Part shown: one piece after another, positions 1 through 5,785 of the stretch
Position numbering within the stretch: the stretch's first letter is position 1
Layout: each line of letters begins with the position of its first letter
NCBI GenBank assembly: GCA_021798235.1
Contig: JAJZMO010000314.1
Span: forward strand, 1 to 11,327
Origin: Acidobacteriota bacterium
Lineage (GTDB): Bacteria > Acidobacteriota > Terriglobia > Terriglobales > Acidobacteriaceae
Reading direction: 5' to 3'
DNA length: 11,327 bases
Notes under the pieces: generated by a model
Databases searched by the model: none
Seen by the model: the letters and a program-made list of their open reading frames with translations, nothing else
Told to the model about the DNA's origin: nothing
Position numbers and translations under genes: made by a program

Positions 1-1207
1 TGGTGCCAAGATTCACCACGCTCACCGTATCGTCCATGCGGTTGGCAATGTAGGCCGTCTTTCCATCGGGAGCAACCACCACCGCCGTGGGATTTTTTCC
101 CGTCTGCAAACGCTGTGCAACAAATTCACTGGAGAGATCGAGCCGGTCTGCCGTCAACTCAAACTGCGCAGCCGGAGTCGCGTGCACAATCGCATTCAGC
201 TTTGCGGTGTTGATGACAGAGACCACGTCGGCACCGGAAGCCGTCACCAGCGCCCAGCGGCCATCGGGACTCACTACCGCTCCAAATCCATCCGCATACG
301 ATTGATTGAGTCCATCCAGCAGCACCTCGGTCACCCGGAATTTCTGCGATGATCGCGCTTCTGCATGTGGCGGCTCGATAACGGCCATGCCATGCGTCAA
401 ATACCATCCCTGATGAATCTGCACCAGAGGATTCAGATTTTTCGGGCGCATGAATGGAACCAGCAACGCTCCGCCTGCGTTGGTCGGCATCTCGGCAATC
501 GTGCGCATTTGGATCACGCCAGGAATTGCCACGCGCGCAGCAATGGTCTGCTGCGCTGCATCGATCACCGTCAGCTCGGATACCGGCGGCTGATCCGCAG
601 GTCCGCGCACCAGTAGATTGGACACATAGAGAAACCGACCATCCCGCGACGCGGTTACGTATTCGGGAAAGCGTCCAGCCACCAAACGCTTGCGCTCTGT
701 GCCCGTAGCCAAGTCCAGCAGAGAAACGTCATCGCTCAGCGTGTTGGCAACGTAGAGCGTCTTGCCGGTCCTATCCAACGCCACACCGGCTGGGCCAGCC
801 CCCGTGGCCAATTTGCGCAGCACGGTGAAGTGATCCGCATCGATGACATCCACCTCGTCCTGCCATTCACTCGTCACATACAGCGTGTGTCCATCGTCGG
901 AAACAGCAATGCCACCGGGCCTATGCCCAACGCTCATCTGCCGCACCACTTGGCGCGTGCGCAGATCGACGGCCAGCACGCGATCGCCATCCTGGCAAAC
1001 CACATACAACCAGCGCCCATCGGGAGAAATCTGCATCGCAACAGGACTGAGATATGGCAACGGATGTCCGGCAGGCGTCGGACTGCTGGCCGCTGCCGCC
1101 GTTTGCGTACCGTGCCAAAGCTCCTGCAGCAGCAAAGCAGCGACAAGCGCAAACGCTGCGCTCATCAGCATTTTTCGACGCAGGGAAAATGCAAGCGCTG
1201 TGCTCAT
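1..1207 (-). CDS. YncE-like YVTN beta-propeller protein, exported (C-terminus cut by window edge)
   Basis: The gene is open to the left edge, giving 402 residues without a stop. The start at 1207 overlaps the upstream stop as ATGA and has an AAGGG ribosome site about 9 nt upstream, so it is translationally coupled. Residues 8-30 (basic SLRRK, then an Ala/Leu-rich stretch) form a signal peptide or anchor; Met13 or Met15 could be the true signal start. Propeller blades show as repeated SPDGRWLYV-type strands near residues 61-69, 103-111, 145-153, 187-195, 313-321 and 379-387, each followed by a D-V-D-V-I-D-like strand such as DDTVSVVN. The last visible blade (SPDG, IANRMDDTVSVVN) is classic YVTN. 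Such propellers act in the periplasm or on the surface as binding scaffolds, and some are fused to cytochromes or lactonases. The missing C-terminus could hold a further domain. The family is clear; the substrate is unknown. Confidence 0.9.
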   Translation of the reverse strand, partial: MSTALAFSLRRKMLMSAAFALVAALLLQELWHGTQTAAAASSPTPAGHPLPYLSPVAMQISPDGRWLYVVCQDGDRVLAVDLRTRQVVRQMSVGHRPGGIAVSDDGHTLYVTSEWQDEVDVIDADHFTVLRKLATGAGPAGVALDRTGKTLYVANTLSDDVSLLDLATGTERKRLVAGRFPEYVTASRDGRFLYVSNLLVRGPADQPPVSELTVIDAAQQTIAARVAIPGVIQMRTIAEMPTNAGGALLVPFMRPKNLNPLVQIHQGWYLTHGMAVIEPPHAEARSSQKFRVTEVLLDGLNQSYADGFGAVVSPDGRWALVTASGADVVSVINTAKLNAIVHATPAAQFELTADRLDLSSEFVAQRLQTGKNPTAVVVAPDGKTAYIANRMDDTVSVVNLGT

Positions 1208-2907
1208 TGCAATTTCCCTTTCCCGGCAGCGGGTGCAGGGGCATCCGGTTCAGTCACCGTCAAAATCTGGTCTGCGTGGATGTTGTGTAGCGTCTGCACT
1301 GTGCCGCTGGGCCAATGAATCGTCAGCGTGTCCACCAACGTCTGCTGCCCCAGGCCAAAATGTGGGCGCGGATCACTCTGTGACAGATAGCCGCTCTCGG
1401 AACCGCTCTGCGTGTACTGATGCTGCCCGGCTGCGACGATTTCCAAGCGCGCGCCAAATCCATCGCGATTGCTGCGCGTGCCCACAAGGCGAATTGTGAG
1501 CCAATGATTGTGCGGGCCTGCGGGCGGCGTGTTGTGCAGCAGCACGCCTTCCCCATTCAGTGTGGTGATGTAGGCATCGATGTAGCCGTCATTGTCGTAG
1601 TCGGCAAAGCAAGCGCCACGGCCAACAATTTGTTCTTTAAAAAATCCTCCCGCACGCCCGGAAACATCCGCAAAAGTTCCATCGCCGTTGTTGCGCAACA
1701 GTGTGGACTGCATCGAAACTGGCCAGCTCATGCCGCCGTTCACGATGAACAGATCCTTCCAGCCATCATTATCAAAGTCGAAAAATCCGCTCCCCCATCC
1801 TGCATATTGACCAGAGGCAGCCCCCACGCCACTGCGGTCCGTCACATCTTGAAACATCGCATTCGCTATGCCGGAGTTGTGATACAGGCGGTGATAATGT
1901 GCGTCAGAAACAAACAAGTCTTGCCAACCGTCGTTGTCATAATCGCCGAAGATTGGCCCCATCGCCGTGGTCTCTTCCCCATTTTGGCCGTAGTCCACGC
2001 CAAGATTGGCGGCAACATTGGTAAAGGTTCCATTGTGATTGTTGCGGTATAGATAGCTGGCCATCGTGTCATTGGCGACGTAAATGTCCGGCCAGCCGTC
2101 GTTGTCGTAATCCCCCACGGTGATGCCCATCGCCCGGCCCGGCTGTGCATTGATACCGCTTGCGCGCGAAACATCCGTAAAGGTACCATCCCCGTTGTTG
2201 TGCAACAGACGGTTCTGCTCTGGCGCGTAACTAAGCGGTCCCGGATAGTTCTCCGCTGAGTAGTAATACTTATAGGTCGGGTCAAATTGCAGATAGTTTC
2301 CGATGAACAAATCCAGACGACCATCGCGATCGTAGTCCAGCCACGCCGCTCCGGTTCCAAAGTAGGGATTGTCCACGCCCGCCTTGGCAGTTACATCGGT
2401 AAACGTTCCATTGCCGTTGTTGTGGTAGAGAATCGCGGAGTTGTAATTGGTGACGTAGATGTCCTCATGGCCATCGTTGTCAAAATCTCCCACCGTCACG
2501 CCCACGCCAAATCCCTTGCCCGCCACGCCAGCCTGTGCGGTGACGTCGGTAAATGTGCCATCGCCATTGTTGCGGTACAGATGATTCGTCGCATCCACGC
2601 CATCCGGCGCAGAATGATCCGTCAGGCCATTGATGTGGCGGCCATTCACCACGTAAAGGTCCAGCAGGCCATCGTTGTTGTAATCCAGCCAAGCGCAGCC
2701 AGAGCCTGTGCCTTCAAGAATCGTTCGCAGCTCTTTTTCTCCAAAGGAGTGCCGAAAGTGAATGCCCGATTTCGCAGTGACATCCTCAAAGTGTGGAAGT
2801 GGTGTCGGCACATTCGGCTTGGGAGCAGGAACTGACTGCGCGCAAACACCCAGAACAAGCATGGTTCCGCAGGAAACTATTGCCGCAATTTCAATCTTGA
2901 GTCGCAT
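1204..2907 (-). CDS. CRTAC1-like FG-GAP/VCBS repeat protein with C-terminal ASPIC/UnbV domain
   Basis: A 567-residue exported protein. Residues 1-24 form a signal peptide ending near GVCAQS; the residue before Cys is Val, so it is not a good lipobox. Seven calcium-binding FG-GAP motifs of the form D-x-D/N-x-D-G-x-x-D-L/I follow at about residues 75, 141, 191, 266, 322, 377 and 436, most paired with a preceding or following NNGDGTFTDVT strand. This matches a seven-bladed integrin-alpha-like propeller. Residues 468-553 are the ASPIC/UnbV domain: NHWLTIRLVGTRSNRDGFGA, then HFGLG, then the TIHWPSGTVQTL signature. The start overlaps the upstream stop by one base (TAATG). The family is abundant in Acidobacteriota, Planctomycetes and Verrucomicrobia, usually beside secreted or electron-transfer proteins; its biochemical role is unsettled. 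The length is typical and the frame intact. Confidence 0.95.
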   Translation of the reverse strand: MRLKIEIAAIVSCGTMLVLGVCAQSVPAPKPNVPTPLPHFEDVTAKSGIHFRHSFGEKELRTILEGTGSGCAWLDYNNDGLLDLYVVNGRHINGLTDHSAPDGVDATNHLYRNNGDGTFTDVTAQAGVAGKGFGVGVTVGDFDNDGHEDIYVTNYNSAILYHNNGNGTFTDVTAKAGVDNPYFGTGAAWLDYDRDGRLDLFIGNYLQFDPTYKYYYSAENYPGPLSYAPEQNRLLHNNGDGTFTDVSRASGINAQPGRAMGITVGDYDNDGWPDIYVANDTMASYLYRNNHNGTFTNVAANLGVDYGQNGEETTAMGPIFGDYDNDGWQDLFVSDAHYHRLYHNSGIANAMFQDVTDRSGVGAASGQYAGWGSGFFDFDNDGWKDLFIVNGGMSWPVSMQSTLLRNNGDGTFADVSGRAGGFFKEQIVGRGACFADYDNDGYIDAYITTLNGEGVLLHNTPPAGPHNHWLTIRLVGTRSNRDGFGARLEIVAAGQHQYTQSGSESGYLSQSDPRPHFGLGQQTLVDTLTIHWPSGTVQTLHNIHADQILTVTEPDAPAPAAGKGKLQ

Positions 2908-4064
2908 TATGGCTTGCCATCCTTTTGCACGTGCGCAGTTGTAGTTCCAACGGGCGTGGGCGTGTCCAATCGCTTCAAAGCCAGCGGCCAGTGATTCTCA
3001 GGCGCGACCGCAGGATTTTCATGGCAGCCCGCGCACCCGCGATCTTCGCCGGGCCGCGTCCATATCCAACTCTTTTGCTCGTGAAGAACTGTGCCCTGCG
3101 TGTTCAGAAGCTGGAAGCGTACCGGCATGTTCGCCGGCACCGTCATGTAAAAGGAGCCATCCGGCTCCACGGGCGCGCTGCCCAAGATGCGCTCGCGCCC
3201 GTCCCGCGCCAGAGCCAGCACCCGCACCTGCGTGATGCTGCCCGCTCTGCGCCCGCTGTGCGTGTCGATCGTTTGAGTTGCGTTCAGGCACAACATGCGC
3301 CCTGTCTTCAACTCCAAATGCAGAATGCTGGGATAGCGCAAAGGCACGGCGCGCGTTGCTGCCGATGCGGATACCTGCCCAGCGGAAATTTTGGAGGTGC
3401 GCAGCTGCTCCTCTTGCGTGTAGCGTTGCGCGACGGATGGTGGCAAGCGGTAGAGGCCGGAACCATCCGGACGAATTTGATAGAGCACACGCTGTGCCTT
3501 GGTTTTTCCAACCGTCGTGAGCGGAGCGTTGGCTGCGAGCAAAATGCGCCCATTGTGCAGCACGCAGACTACTTGAAAATCCCCGGGGCCAAATGTGATC
3601 GGATGCGCATCGCTGCCATCCAAGCGCGAGACAAAGATGGACGACGCCCCCCACGCTCCATCTGTATTCTTTGCCGTGTAAACAATCTGCTGGTCGGGGA
3701 GATATTCGGCCTGCGTGCAATCTGCGGCGCAATGCGTGACTTGGCGCGCAGCAGAGCCATCCGCATCCCGCTCCCACACCTGCCAGGCTGCGCCCTGTTT
3801 GCCGGGAGCCGCGTACAACACATGCGTTCCATCCCAGCTGGGGCGCATATCCGCCGCAGGAGTTTGCGATTGCCGTGCTGGCGCAGATGCCAACAAGGGG
3901 GCGTCGCAATCTTGCGCGGACAGAACGCACAACGATTGTTGCGCGCTCCAGAGCACCCAAAGCACCAGGAGTATGCGTACCCAGAGCACGCGGCGGAATG
4001 ACATGCGATCTTGGCTCCACGCCCGCCAAGAATTGATCGTGTGTTCCTGCTGCTCTGACCGCAT
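2907..4064 (-). CDS. Exported TolB-like/HzsA-middle-domain protein with a single c-type haem site
   Basis: A 385-residue protein from this start. Residues 21-50 (MSFRRVLWVRILLVLWVLWS) are a signal peptide or anchor. Residues 70-260 contain TolB-like propeller strands (RPSWDGTHVLYA, IFVSRLDGSDAHPITFG, YQIRPDGSGLYRL). Residues 280-365 resemble the middle domain of hydrazine synthase alpha-subunit relatives: PVEPDGSFYMTVPANMPVRF, QKSWIWTRPGE, then C344-A-G-C347-H348, a CxxCH covalent haem attachment site. Only 37 residues follow, so no full cytochrome c domain is present. The start at 4064 has AAGGAG 3 nt upstream. An internal ATG at 4004 (GGAG 10 nt upstream) puts the signal peptide at the very N-terminus, and an upstream ATG at 4130 is also open. 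It is first in the three-gene operon. Nothing suggests actual hydrazine synthesis. Likely a periplasmic monohaem electron-transfer or sensor protein. Confidence 0.85.
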   Translation of the reverse strand: MRSEQQEHTINSWRAWSQDRMSFRRVLWVRILLVLWVLWSAQQSLCVLSAQDCDAPLLASAPARQSQTPAADMRPSWDGTHVLYAAPGKQGAAWQVWERDADGSAARQVTHCAADCTQAEYLPDQQIVYTAKNTDGAWGASSIFVSRLDGSDAHPITFGPGDFQVVCVLHNGRILLAANAPLTTVGKTKAQRVLYQIRPDGSGLYRLPPSVAQRYTQEEQLRTSKISAGQVSASAATRAVPLRYPSILHLELKTGRMLCLNATQTIDTHSGRRAGSITQVRVLALARDGRERILGSAPVEPDGSFYMTVPANMPVRFQLLNTQGTVLHEQKSWIWTRPGEDRGCAGCHENPAVAPENHWPLALKRLDTPTPVGTTTAHVQKDGKP

Positions 4065-4129
4065 ATTCTCCTTCGACTGATTCCGCTCAGTGATCGTATG
4101 CGTACCGCAGGAGGCATTCCCTGAAATCA

Positions 4130-4144
4130 AGGGTTGAAAACCCT
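4130..4144. promoter_or_regulatory. 15-bp inverted repeat upstream of the propeller operon
   Basis: AGGGTT-GAA-AACCCT is a perfect 6-bp inverted repeat around a 3-nt centre. It lies about 65 bp upstream of the chosen start of the haem protein gene, a position suited to an operator. No family can be assigned. Confidence 0.35.
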
Positions 4145-4322
4145 ATCCACCTTTCGTTGGATTTTTTCTGGTTCCGATCGAAATTTCAGAGAAGGCCCCT
4201 ACGCAGACGAAAACTGTACCGATTGCAAGCAAAGGAGATCGCAGCAAAAATTTCCCGAATCGTGCCCTGCGTCACAGAAAGCTGTTCGAAAAAAGGCGCG
4301 AGTCCGACTCGAAGCAATCGCT

Positions 4323-4380
4323 TGTCGTATCGATCACAATTGGCTGGCGGCTATATTTTCTTGGCGTGATTGCAATCACA
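4323..4380. promoter_or_regulatory. Two CRP/FNR-like palindromes 42 bp apart
   Basis: The right site, 4365-4380, reads CGTGA-TTGCAA-TCACA and contains the perfect 14-bp palindrome GTGATTGCAATCAC. It fits the CRP consensus TGTGA-N6-TCACA with one mismatch. The left site, 4323-4338, reads TGTCG-TATCGA-TCACA, with the same N6 spacing, one perfect half and one half with two mismatches. Their centres (4330.5 and 4372.5) are 42 bp apart, four helical turns, so both would lie on the same DNA face. They lie about 270-310 bp upstream of the operon start at 4064. That a CRP/FNR-family regulator binds here is an inference; none is encoded in the window. Confidence 0.45.
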
Positions 4381-4410
4381 ATCGAGGAATGCGGCACACG
4401 CTGGCGCTCT

Positions 4411-4437
4411 GAATGCTTTCCTAGAATGACAGCATTC
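4411..4437. repeat. 7-bp inverted repeat GAATGCT/AGCATTC
   Basis: GAATGCT (4411-4417) and AGCATTC (4431-4437) are perfect inverted arms separated by 13 nt. The same GAATGC core returns as GAATGCATTC at 4513-4522, which suggests a shared binding motif rather than a terminator: there is no T-run and the arms are poor in GC. Confidence 0.35.
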
Positions 4438-4446
4438 TCCCGTAGC

Positions 4447-4468
4447 TTGGCAAGGGATTGGCAAGGGA
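4447..4468. repeat. Tandem 11-bp direct repeat
   Basis: TTGGCAAGGGA occurs twice head-to-tail (4447-4457 and 4458-4468) and a third copy begins (TTG). An 11-bp period is about one helical turn. It could be a protein-binding array or simple slippage. Confidence 0.5.
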
Positions 4469-4507
4469 TTGTGTTGGCACGGATGTGGGTTTCTCCTCGG
4501 CACTCCA

Positions 4508-4528
4508 CCTGCGAATGCATTCCACAGG
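4508..4528. repeat. Imperfect 21-bp palindrome with perfect GAATGCATTC core
   Basis: The perfect 10-bp palindrome GAATGCATTC (4513-4522) is flanked by CCTG (4508-4511) and CAGG (4525-4528), extending the symmetry with one offset base. It is a candidate operator sharing its half-site with the repeat at 4411-4437. Confidence 0.35.
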
Positions 4529-4607
4529 AGCAATTCTGCCCAAGGAGCTGACGGAAAAATACGCACGGGAAAGAAGGAGGACGGTTACTGCAATTCGCTA
4601 CGAAATC

Positions 4608-4655
4608 GGATCTTGCAAATATAGGATCTCAAGAATAGAGGATCCAAAAAGTCTC
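4608..4655. repeat. Three GGATC-headed repeats at exact 16-bp period
   Basis: GGATC begins at 4608, 4624 and 4640, exactly 16 bp apart. The 16-bp units share further A-rich positions (GGATCTTGCAAATATA, GGATCTCAAGAATAGA, GGATCCAAAAAGTCTC). A further GGGATC at 4667 is out of phase. The array lies about 100-145 bp beyond the stop of the XRE gene. Its role is unknown. Confidence 0.4.
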
Positions 4656-4753
4656 GATAGAAGTTTGGGATCGTGCGCCCAACTACCGCCACCCCCGACT
4701 TCTTCGCACAGCAACCAAGACACCAACGGCCCAAGAGCATGCGGCGGTGCAGC

Positions 4754-5047
4754 TTAAATATCGCGCAGCAGGTCCGACAGATTCATGCCAAAACCCAAGG
4801 CCACGACCTCCATCATCGGCAGGGAGATGGACTTGCGTCCACGCTCCAAATCGCTGATGTAACTGCGATCAATCCCCAGGTAAATGGCCATTTGCAGTTG
4901 CGTCATGTTTTTGGACTTGCGCAAAAAACGCAACTTGCTGCCAAAACGTTGCGTGACCCCAATGGACACACTGCGCTGCCCGGGGAGAACCGCAGGATTG
5001 CGCGCATCCAACAAGGTGGAAATCGGAATCGGAGAGACCTGTCGCAT
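4754..5047 (-). CDS. XRE-family (Cro/C1-type) helix-turn-helix regulator
   Basis: A 97-residue DNA-binding protein. Residues 37-96 form one HTH_3/XRE domain: SKLRFLRKSKNMTQLQMAIY is the first part, with turn and recognition helix LGIDRSYISDLERGRKSISL, and GFGMNLSDLLRDI closes the fold. The match to the usual S-x-I-S-x-x-E-x-G-x-R pattern is strong. Residues 1-36 are a non-conserved tail with no motif; a later start such as the GTG at Val27 is possible. The ATG at 5047 has GAGG 6 nt upstream. There is no ligand-binding or peptidase domain, so it is probably a small dimeric repressor. It is divergent from the small membrane protein gene at 5481. GTTACC pairs lie next to both starts and suggest self-regulation plus control of the neighbour. 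An antitoxin role is possible, but no toxin is recognised. Confidence 0.88.
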   Translation of the reverse strand: MRQVSPIPISTLLDARNPAVLPGQRSVSIGVTQRFGSKLRFLRKSKNMTQLQMAIYLGIDRSYISDLERGRKSISLPMMEVVALGFGMNLSDLLRDI

Positions 5048-5060
5048 TCATCACCTCGGC

Positions 5061-5089
5061 GTTACCAGAACTACAGTTTCTTGGTTACC
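5061..5089. promoter_or_regulatory. GTTACC-N17-GTTACC pair near the XRE gene start
   Basis: GTTACC lies at 5061-5066 and again at 5084-5089, with a 17-nt spacer. The first copy begins 14 bp upstream of the XRE start codon, overlapping the expected promoter/leader. The same arrangement with identical spacing occurs at 5416-5444. A role as XRE operator is inferred. Confidence 0.5.
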
Positions 5090-5326
5090 ATTGGCTCCGC
5101 CGCGTCCCACGATCGTACCGTACTGCGTTGCGCTGCGGCACCCTTCTCCATCCCCATACCGCAATCAGCGAGGACAAAAACTGGAACCCAAGTTAAGAAA
5201 CCTCTCAACAATCTCCGGCAGGCTGGAAGCCACCTGGAAGCTGCAACCCGCCAAAGATCGGCGATGGCCGCAGCTTCTACTCTTACTATCTGTCCATGAG
5301 AGCAGAAGCACGATCGTCCATCAACA

Positions 5327-5399
5327 ACATTCTGTCGATAGACTACACTTTCTTCCCAAGTCGGAACTTGATTGCCTAAAGGCGACATTCTGTCGATAG
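5327..5399. repeat. 15-bp direct repeat ACATTCTGTCGATAG, two copies
   Basis: The exact 15-mer occurs at 5327-5341 and 5385-5399, 58 bp apart (about 5.5 turns). It contains CTGTCGATAG, a near-palindrome with one mismatch (CTGTC/GATAG). A close relative, TCTCGATAG, lies at 4652-4660 beyond the XRE stop. The copies sit about 82-154 bp upstream of the membrane protein start, so they could be activator or repressor sites. Confidence 0.5.
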
Positions 5400-5415
5400 C
5401 CGATACGGGCCTGCT

Positions 5416-5444
5416 GTTACCTGAGTACCCTTGGCATGGTTACC
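5416..5444. promoter_or_regulatory. GTTACC-N17-GTTACC pair near the small membrane protein gene
   Basis: GTTACC at 5416-5421 and 5439-5444 repeats the 17-nt spacing of the pair at 5061-5089, in the same orientation on the plus strand. Its right copy lies inside CATGG-TTACC-CCATG (5435-5449), an inverted repeat. It ends 36 bp before the start at 5481. It is a candidate operator for the XRE protein encoded next door. Confidence 0.5.
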
Positions 5445-5480
5445 CCATGACTCCGTACGCGGATGCGGGAGGAAATTGTG

Positions 5481-5759
5481 ATGGATGTCCTGATTTTTGT
5501 TGGTGGTATCTGCCTTGGTTCTTGCGGTGGCTTCTTGCTGGCTTTGCTGGTAGTGCGTGGTCGAGCCGTCAGCCTATCCGAGGAGAACTCCGCGTCCCAA
5601 AATAGGACGCACGTCGATCCCTTCTCCTCCCCGCTTTGGGCGGAGAGGAAGCCACGCCGCTCCTATGCACCGTCCCCCCCTGCCACAGCGCAGGCCGTCG
5701 CCCGTGTTCCTTTGCGCGCACCGATTGCAGAGATCCCTGCTACTGGATGGGGAAAGTAG
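5481..5759 (+). CDS. Small single-pass membrane protein of unknown function
   Basis: A 92-residue protein. An earlier in-frame ATG at 5463 exists, but GGGAGG at 5467-5472, 8 nt before the ATG at 5481, favours the later start. Residues 4-24 (LIFVGGICLGSCGGFLLALL) form one transmembrane helix with glycines spaced as in GxxxG packing motifs and two cysteines. A short basic turn (VVRGR) follows, then a Ser/Pro/Ala-rich tail with basic patches (ERKPRRS), predicted cytoplasmic by the positive-inside rule. The shape recalls small DUF3789-like membrane proteins of phages and mobile elements, but this is a resemblance of form only. It is divergent from the XRE gene and convergent with rph, 26 bp away. 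I do not recognise a function. Confidence 0.6.
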   Translation: MDVLIFVGGICLGSCGGFLLALLVVRGRAVSLSEENSASQNRTHVDPFSSPLWAERKPRRSYAPSPPATAQAVARVPLRAPIAEIPATGWGK

Positions 5760-5785
5760 ATCCCCGCCGTCTTGGCTAGCCCGCA

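Larger units (their letters stand above)
4065..4753. other. Long non-coding region, repeat- and palindrome-rich
   Basis: This 689-bp stretch separates the operon on its left from the XRE gene on its right; both read leftward. The short open frames here lack ribosome sites and recognisable motifs. It looks richer in A and T than its flanks. It carries several palindromes and short repeats that are listed separately (4130-4144, 4323-4380, 4411-4437, 4447-4468, 4508-4528, 4608-4655). There is also a 13-bp inverted repeat CGAGTC-C-GACTCG at 4299-4311 and the palindrome GAAATTTC at 4180-4187. It most likely holds the promoter and control sites of the operon starting at 4064. I could not pick a convincing sigma-70 promoter. 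Confidence 0.6.
5048..5480. other. 433-bp divergent intergenic region with paired repeats
   Basis: The region separates the XRE gene (minus) from the small membrane protein gene (plus). It holds, in order, a GTTACC-N17-GTTACC pair, a 15-bp direct repeat in two copies, and a second GTTACC-N17-GTTACC pair. A leftward open frame at 5071-5388 has no ribosome site and no recognisable motif, so I do not call it. No RNA gene is recognisable. It most likely carries both promoters and their operators. Confidence 0.6.

Noticed and set aside
1420..2835. Plus-strand ORFs rich in Val/Ile opposite the FG-GAP protein
   Set aside because: They are the complement of repeated Asp/Asn-Gly codons in the FG-GAP repeats, not genes.
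2907..4064. A hydrazine synthase (anammox) function
   Set aside because: Only the middle-domain signature and one haem site are present; the catalytic cytochrome parts and the beta/gamma subunits are missing.
4134..4757. Several 60-100-codon ORFs in the long intergenic region
   Set aside because: Many need TTG or GTG starts, and none has a ribosome site or a recognisable motif.
4673..5299. 208-codon plus-strand ORF crossing the XRE gene
   Set aside because: Antisense to a well-supported HTH gene, with no ribosome site and no recognisable domain.
5071..5388. 105-codon leftward ORF upstream of the XRE gene with a hydrophobic stretch
   Set aside because: No Shine-Dalgarno site before its ATG, no motif, and it overlaps both repeat families. 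It could still be real if conserved.
4131..5760. A prophage or integrated element
   Set aside because: XRE and a small membrane protein are suggestive, but no integrase, transposase, tRNA, or flanking target repeats are visible.
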